From: Chlamydomonas sphaeroides
Taxonomy: Eukaryota; Chlorophyta; Chlorophyceae; Chlamydomonadales; Chlamydomonadaceae
Direction of reading: 5' to 3'
Assembly: GCA_001662425.1 (NCBI GenBank)
Contig: BDDC01000170.1
Coordinates: 1,349-65,348, forward strand
Length of the DNA: 64,000 nucleotides
Below, one piece after another: positions 58,418-64,000 of the stretch. The notes below the pieces were generated by a model. The model saw nothing but the letters and a program-made list of their open reading frames with translations, was not told where the DNA came from and searched no databases. A program made the position numbers and the translations under genes. The number at the start of each line of letters is the position of its first letter. Position 1 is the first letter of the stretch.

Positions 58418-61235
58418 TCAGGACTGGCCCACGGCCAGCAGCGCGGCCAGGCCGGCCGACGCGCCGCCCGGCCCCGCCATGGCGGTGAGACCGGGCAGCA
58501 GGAAGACGGCAAAGAAGTACACCACGGCGCCGCTGAAGATGTACGAGTCGAAGCGGTCCAGCAGGCCGCCGTGGCCGGGGATGAGGTCGCCAGAGTCCTG
58601 CAGGCGGTTGGGCGGCGGCGCCGGGGCCGTGAGCGACGAGACAGGGAAGCGGCGGGCGCCTGCCGCGGCTGGCGGTATGCAAGGCCTGTGACGCGCGCGG
58701 CGCCGGCAGGATGCAAAGCAGGGGCCCGCGGCTGGGTTGGGGCAGGCTGCGTCACAGACGCGGCCCCCGTTGCCCCGCAGAGGCTCCTTGCAAGTGCGCC
58801 CGCCTTTGAGGCCAGTATGCATGAGCTCTTCCGTGCCGCTGCGGTGCACCAGCAAAGCCCCACTGTTTCGCATGCCCCGCGCCCCGTCCCGCCCACGACC
58901 TGCGCGCCCCAGCCACCATCCTCCACGCCGCACCTTCATGCCGGCGTCCCGCTTCATGATGGACTCTATGAGGTCCCCAAACAGGCTGCTGAAGAACACA
59001 AGCACCTGCGCACCACAAACGGGCAGGGGTCGTGTCACGGTGTGCCGTCGTGCCCTGACACCAGAGTTCGTCGCCCTGCGCCGCTACCCGGCGCTGCACC
59101 CCTTCCGGGCCCTGTGCACCCCTTGCGGCGGGCCCCACTCTCCACACACTGCGCCACGACCGGCCCATGCGCCCGTGCCAGCCACGCCCCTTCCCCACCC
59201 GGATCGGCCCCGCCTCACCCCGAGCACCACCGCCGCCAGGGGCGTGGTGGGCCAGGCGAACGCTGCGTGGCAGCCAAGGGCGACGCCCACCGCGGCGGCG
59301 CAGCCCCCCGCGGCCCCCTCCACGGTCTTCTTGGGGCTAATATCTGTGAGCTTGGTGCGGCCCAGGGTCTTGCCCACAAAGTAGGCCCCAGTGTCGGCGG
59401 CCACAATGACCACCACCGCCGTCAGCACCGCCACCAGGCCCACCGTGGGCGTCCAGCCCGTGAGCGACCCCAGCAGCGCCTGGCGGGCGGAGCCCGGAGG
59501 AGAGGAGGGAGGCGAGCGGGGAGGGGCGCGTGGGCTGCGGGTTTGGCAGCGAGCTGGCTGCACGGGATGGGTGCGAGGCACAGGCGAGCGCGGCTCGGCG
59601 GGTTGAGCATACCGCCCATTGCAGTAGGGGTCGCTCCGGCGCGCCGGCAGGAGCCGAGCCTGGGGCTGTCCGTCCGCCGCTGCACCGGCACCCACGACGG
59701 TGCCCTGGTCTGGCTGTGCGACACCCAGCCCGCACGTGCTGGTGGAGCACGTCGCCTGCCCACTGCTGAACCACTCTCAGCCCACGCCTGCTCGCCGCTT
59801 GCGGAAGCTCCGCAGCCACGTGCGGGCTTATGCTGGCCCGCGCGATAGCGGAGCTCCCGCCACGCCACGCCCCGGTCTGCAACCGCGTTCGCGCATAGCC
59901 GCCATGCCGGATAGTGCGCTCGTGGGCACCCCCCGCGGGTGCGGCCAAGGCAGCCGCCCATGCTGCTCGTGCTCACGGCCGACCAGGACAGACCTCGGCC
60001 GCACCAGGCCCGCAAAGCCTGCAGGCGGCCCCGGCCCTTCATCGCCAGCCCACTCTGGGACTGCAGAATCCAGTTTGGGAGTGGACAGCGCTGCGACGTG
60101 GGGTGTCGCCATCGCAGCTTGAGGTGCTCACCGATAGCGGCGCGTCCGGCGCCGGGGTGGCCAGGTAGCGCAGCTTCAGCCAGAAGCTGGGCAGCCAGCC
60201 TGCGGTAGGGACGGGGCAGCAGCACCGTGGGCCGCTGCGTGCGGGGCTGCGGCAGGCCTGACCGTGGCTGCCCTGCAGCCGGCCTGGGCGTGCAGCTAGA
60301 GCCCGTCGAGCCAGCCCACAATGCTAGCGCACAGGCGCCCGGCGGCTGCCGCTGTGCAGGAGCCGCAAGCGTCTGGTCACACCAGGGCACGCTGTGACCT
60401 GGCTGATCGACACCAGGGTACGCTGTAGCTGGGCTCGTCCATGTACCGAACCAGAACTGCTGGTAACGCCATACGGCTGCCTGGCACGATGGCATTCAAT
60501 GCCTTTGACGTCCTGGGGTGCGCTCTGCAAACCCCCGGCAGTGCCCGAGGCAGAGGGGCACCGGATCGTCCGGCACGTACCGCAGTAGAAGAGCCCGAAC
60601 AAGGACGACGCCAGCTGCGCGAACTTGGGCCGCTTGTTGACGACCACTTGCAGCACCAGTACCAGGAAGGACGCCACGGCTAGCATGGTGCCGCTCTTGC
60701 CGCGGTAGAAGTAGGAGAAGACACCCATCCCCATGCACATGGCCGTGGTGGCCGCAGTCACGAGCGGGGGAGGCGGTGGCATGCCTTTGGACATCTGCTT
60801 CGAAGCGAGGAATCCGAAGTACTCCCGCGACGCCTGGTACGTCACGAAGAGCAACAGCGCCAGCATGGCCTGCTGCCCATACAGAATGACGACCGCGCCA
60901 GCAGCTCCGAGAAGCACGCCGAACACGACGCGGTTAGCAAACTCGCGCGCCTTCTGAACACGCGTTTTGGGTTGCGCTGGCTGCGCGTCATCGAGCGACC
61001 CGGCCACTGAAGAGAGTTCTGCCCCGGACGATGGGCCTGCCGCGCCGTCGCTAGCTGCCGCCGCAGTTGCAAGGCTTCTTCTGCTGTGCTGAGGTGCTGG
61101 TACGCTGTAGATCAGCGGCGGAGCTGTCCATAACGCGCCAGCTTGTCGCCGGCTGGCGTGGCGAGGATGGCAAACCGGCGGCGTGCAAACGCTATAAGAG
61201 GTGCAGGGCAAGCAGGGCTGCCTAATCGTCGCCAT
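58418..61235 (-). CDS. Phosphatidate cytidylyltransferase (CDP-diacylglycerol synthase), probably plastid-targeted
   Basis: Makes CDP-diacylglycerol from CTP and phosphatidic acid, the precursor of phosphatidylglycerol and phosphatidylinositol; it is an integral membrane enzyme. Five phase-consistent exons (61235-60581, 60199-60132, 59480-59220, 59005-58934, 58597-58418) give about 411 residues. The family signature is complete across the last exon junction: SIMKRDAGMK joined to DSGDLIPGHGGLLDRFD (about 343-369). Other landmarks: FGLFYCGWLPSFWLKLRYL, AADTGAYFVGKTLGRT, ISPKKTVEG and a C-terminal hydrophobic segment (AVVYFFAVFLLPGLTA). Several membrane helices are visible, for example VVFGVLLGAAGAVVILYG. 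The N-terminal 60-70 residues (MATIRQPCLPCTSYS onward) are Ser/Arg/Ala-rich with few acids, like a plastid transit peptide, and the core is closest to plant plastid isoforms. ATG 61235 is chosen because it opens this presequence; one at 61292 is also in frame. Confidence 0.95.
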
Positions 61236-61572
61236 GGGACCCCAGTTAGCGCGCCAAAGGGCGCGCCAAGTCGCGCGTGCAAATGGAGGCACTCAGCGCA
61301 GCACCATACACAATGTAAGCGCACTGAATTATGGGCTATATGAGGGTAGATGCGCAAGCGAAAACAATTGGCGAGGGCCAGGCTGCCCAGCGGGTAGACG
61401 CTGCAGAGGGCATGCATGGGGCGAAGCCATATAGGCCGGGGAGCGCGGACCTACGAGCCCTCTCTCGTGTCCTTTGTTTAATCTGCTGTATCAAATAGTG
61501 CGGCAAGGTAGGAAGCAACAATTACACGCGCCGTCGCCAGCCGCAGTCGCTCACTTGTCGCTGCCGCCGCAG
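61236..61572. promoter_or_regulatory. Compact divergent promoter region of the CDS and L31 genes
   Basis: Only about 337 bases separate the two start codons, so both 5' UTRs and promoters share this space. It is less GC-rich than the flanking exons. TATA-like words occur near 61337 (CTATATGAGG) and 61429 (CCATATAGG). The L31 ATG directly follows CTGCCGCCGCAG, which looks like a splice acceptor, so a 5'-UTR intron is possible. Confidence 0.45.
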
Positions 61573-62389
61573 ATGGCGAAGGAGAAGAGCCGCAGCAAGG
61601 AGCAGGTGACCCGGGAGTACACCATTCACCTTTCCAAGCGGCTGCAGAAGGTCAGCTTCAAGAAGTGCGCCCCCAAGGCGGTGAAGGAGATTCGCAAGTT
61701 TGCCTCCAAGGTGATGGGCACCAGCGACGTGCGCCTTGACGTTAAGCTCAACAAGGCCGTCTGGAGCAAGGGCATCCGGAACGTGCCCACGCGCCTGCGC
61801 ATCGTCATCAGCAGGCGGCGCAACGACGACGAGGACGCCAAGGTGCGAGCCGCGACATTTTAGCTCATAATCTGTGGCGATATCCAGCGGCGAGGACTGG
61901 AGCGGCCACGGAGCCGGCGCCGGAGACCCGCATGCAGCAGGCGCTAACGCTGGAGGCGCTCTGGCGGTCAGCACGCGTGCGGCGCTGGCGTATGGGGCCA
62001 TGACGAAGGGCTCATGTGGGGCTGGTGGTGGAGCCGAGAGGCCTGTCGACCGGCCCAGGGCGGGGGGTTCACCGGTCCAGCCTGCCGTCCCTCCCGCCGT
62101 CAGCCTTTCAGCACCCCTGACGGCAACTTCCCAGCACCCAAAGGGGGCAGCCCACCTGGTGAATAACAGCGAGGCAGATGCCGATCCACGCCGCCAGTGC
62201 ATGGCCCCGTGGCATGCCGAGCGCGCCCGGCCGCAGCGCGTCATGGCCCGTCCCCACGTACTTTGACCGTGGCGGCCGCCTTCCCTCCCCCCGCTGTCGC
62301 TGCCACAGGAGGAGATGTACTCGTTCGTGACCGTCGCCGAGGACCAGACGACGAAGGGCAAGGGCACGGTGGTTGTCCAGGACGCGTAA
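61573..62389 (+). CDS. RPL31: 60S ribosomal protein L31 (eL31)
   Basis: A eukaryotic and archaeal large-subunit protein near the peptide exit tunnel. Two exons (61573-61842 and 62309-62389) give about 116 residues, the normal size. The match is continuous: VTREYTIHLSKRLQKVSFKK, APKAVKEIRKFASKVMGT, VRLDVKLNKAVWSKGIRNVP, RLRIVISRRRNDDEDAK, then after the intron EEMYSFVTVAEDQTTKGKG. The basic N-terminus MAKEKSRSKEQ fits plant and algal forms. The intron is 466 bp, long for this window, with donor AAG-GTGCGA and acceptor CTGCCACAG. A TGTAA follows the stop by 15 bases. Nothing is missing or altered. Confidence 0.97.
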
Positions 62390-62403
62390 GCTGGAACCTG
62401 CTG

Positions 62404-62408
62404 TGTAA
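62404..62408 (+). terminator. RPL31: TGTAA poly(A) signal for L31
   Basis: TGTAA lies 15 bases after the L31 stop codon, which implies a very short 3' UTR. No competing TGTAA was noticed in the next few hundred bases. Confidence 0.45.
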
Positions 62409-64000
62409 CGAGCCGGGGCTGCGGATTGCTGTTTCCCTCCACATCCGGCACAGCGCGCGGTGGCAGCGGCGAGCAGCTGCTTGGGGCGCCAGGAAGCTGG
62501 AACGGCGGCGTACGGTGCCTAGGCGGGCACCCTCTTGTGGCGGCGCAGCCAGGCGCAGTACGCCTGGCTGCGGAGCATGTGCAGTCGAGGGCGCGGCCGG
62601 CCTGGCGCGGAGCATGCATGCGGCGAGCAGCAGTCCCGGCTCATGCTGCATTCAGCGGACAGCCGCCCGCTGCCAACATGGCGCTCTCGGGCGCTCGCTG
62701 GCGTGCGCCGCTGTCGCTGGCAGCTGCCTGGCTCTGCCGCGGCGCGGGGGCTGGTCGGCGCCAGGCGCTGGTGGCGGCGCCGCAGCTGAGGCGGCAGGCG
62801 CTGGGCTCGGGCGTCGGCGCCTGGGTCAGGCGGCGGGCCTGTGCAGCTGGCTGCACGGCCAAGCAGCAGCGGGAGGCCCCATGGCGCAGGCGAGGCCGCC
62901 GCAGGCCTCAGCCCGTGCAGCTGGCAGCCGGCAACTTGCGGCCGTTGCAGCATGCAGCGGCTGGGCGCTTTCCGCACATCAGCCCGTCCTCCGGGGCGTC
63001 TGTCAGCCCGCGCCTCAGCCAGCCAGCTTGGAAAGCGCAGTATAGCGACTCTGACTCAGCGCTGTGAGGGATCTGCTGGCCCCGCTGCCTGAGGTACCAG
63101 ACGACGCAGCGTGCGGAAGCGCCACTGTGCTCCCAGGACACAGCCGTCGGGGCCCGTTGCATGCAAACCATTTAGGGTCAGGGTTAGAGACATGGCCGCG
63201 TTGATCAGGAGATATCGATGAATTCACGTTTTCGCAGGTTACAGATACTCCTTTTGTGACTTCGTTCTAGTTTATCATGATCAAACTCGTACGTCGTCGG
63301 GGGTTTCGCCGGGGCAACACAGCCCGAGGTATCGTGCTTGCAACGCCACGTGAACCCACAGGACGCGTACTTGTGTGCGGCAGCACGCGTGGTTGAGTCT
63401 TCCGTACGGCACGTACTTGATTGACTTGCTCCGTACCGAACAGAGGCCTCCCACGCGGTTTGTGGCGGAGGGCAGTGCCACCATGACGCGGTATGACCAC
63501 TGCGCACGATTGCTGCGGAAGCCACTCGTACGACACCCAACACGTGCTGCAGCGTGCAGGCATAGTGCCGTAAAACGCCCAGCACCCCGGGCTTGAGAAT
63601 AAAGCCTACGCTTCTCTGGCCGAAGAGTCCGGCGCCCCGAGGCGGGGGCGGGCAGCATATACGGTGAATGGCTGCCGAACTCGTTGTAGGGTGTCGTACA
63701 CGCGCATTGCAAATGCTTGCGTGCTGCTCTATCATTCCAGCTCGTCGTCGCACTCTTTGGGGGCCGTTCACCCAAGGGGTCGGGCCGACAAATCCATGAC
63801 TAGCCACCCAGCAGTCTTTGACCGGCCAGGCTAAGGCGTACTGAAGTCCACAGCGCGCGTATGAACACCTGGATGGCTTGCGCATGCGCAGTCTTCGAGG
63901 GAGCTGCTTTGCTGCAGCGGGAAGTGCGCTGGGCGCAATTAACAAAACCTGGAGACCCCTTCCCGAGACCTTCCTGACCCCAGGGACTGTCGACCGACCT
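62409..64000. other. Unassigned DNA at the right end
   Basis: No supported gene. From 62520 to 63000 the DNA is GC-rich with many GGCGC/GCAGC words; beyond about 63050 it is less GC-rich. Near 63174-63190 a fragment TTTAGGGTCAGGGTTAG resembles the plant telomere unit, but only as about two imperfect copies. A 246-codon minus-strand frame (63945-63205) has no recognisable domain. Confidence 0.4.

Noticed and set aside
57807..59848. Long plus- and minus-strand frames over the CDP-diacylglycerol synthase 3' exons
   Set aside because: They overlap the enzyme's exons in the wrong frame and show no domain; the enzyme's signature fixes the correct strand and frame.
63174..63190. Telomere-like TTTAGGG sequence
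   Set aside because: Only about two imperfect units are present, not an array, so this is not a chromosome end.
63205..63945. 246-codon minus-strand frame at the right end
   Set aside because: Composition looks non-coding, with many Cys, Arg and His and no motif; no flanking splice signals were found.

Overview
This is nuclear DNA of a eukaryote, most probably a green alga (Chlorophyta, likely Chlorophyceae). The DNA is very GC-rich. Genes are broken by many short GT-AG introns with C/T-rich 3' ends, proteins are full of Ala, Gly, Pro and Gln runs, and TGTAA (the usual chlorophyte poly(A) signal) lies downstream of some genes. The clearest genes are a cytosolic ribosomal protein L31, an AP-2 adaptor alpha subunit and a plant-type CDP-diacylglycerol synthase. 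No bacterial operon, CRISPR array, rRNA or tRNA was seen. There are two assembly gaps (N runs at 21243-21252 and 43684-44031). The species cannot be named from the sequence.

Layout. 1-1400: unassigned DNA. 1409-5044 (-): multi-SRCR, proline-rich, probably secreted or surface protein. 5806-9911 (+): SET-domain protein with an RGG/acidic N-terminus. 10689-12162 (+): small protein kinase with HLD and DAG motifs. 12163-16284: about 4 kb without a supported gene. 16285-17934 (-): bZIP factor with a GC-AG intron. 17935-21344: repeat-rich stretch with one orphan exon candidate and a tandem array. 21345-25625 (-): ankyrin-repeat protein. 26211-36443 (-): a 2,331-residue IQ-motif protein in 11 phase-consistent exons. 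36444-38881: unassigned. 38882-42155 (-): multi-exon protein with an ankyrin-like C-terminus. 42771-43364 (-): small membrane protein. 43684-44031: gap. 44470-44899 (-): orphan exon candidate. 45150-45640: hairpin-rich non-coding DNA. 46029-52321 (+): AP-2 alpha, 19 exons. 52965-56202 (+): second bZIP factor. 58418-61235 (-): CDP-diacylglycerol synthase. 61573-62389 (+): ribosomal protein L31, divergent from the previous gene across about 340 bp. 62390-64000: unassigned.

The genes do not form one pathway. They are ordinary neighbours in a gene-dense algal chromosome: membrane traffic (AP-2), phospholipid synthesis (CDS), translation (L31), transcription (two bZIPs), signalling (kinase) and chromatin or protein methylation (SET). 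I worked out exon boundaries by hand for the SET, kinase, both bZIP, IQ, AP-2, CDS and L31 genes and checked that the codon phase is kept across every intron. The other models are approximate. I did not find a convincing new biological system. The most unusual items are the IQ-motif giant with a duplicated splice acceptor in one intron, the GC-AG intron supported by phase, the CCCTG array serving as a polypyrimidine tract, and a perfect stem-loop upstream of AP-2.
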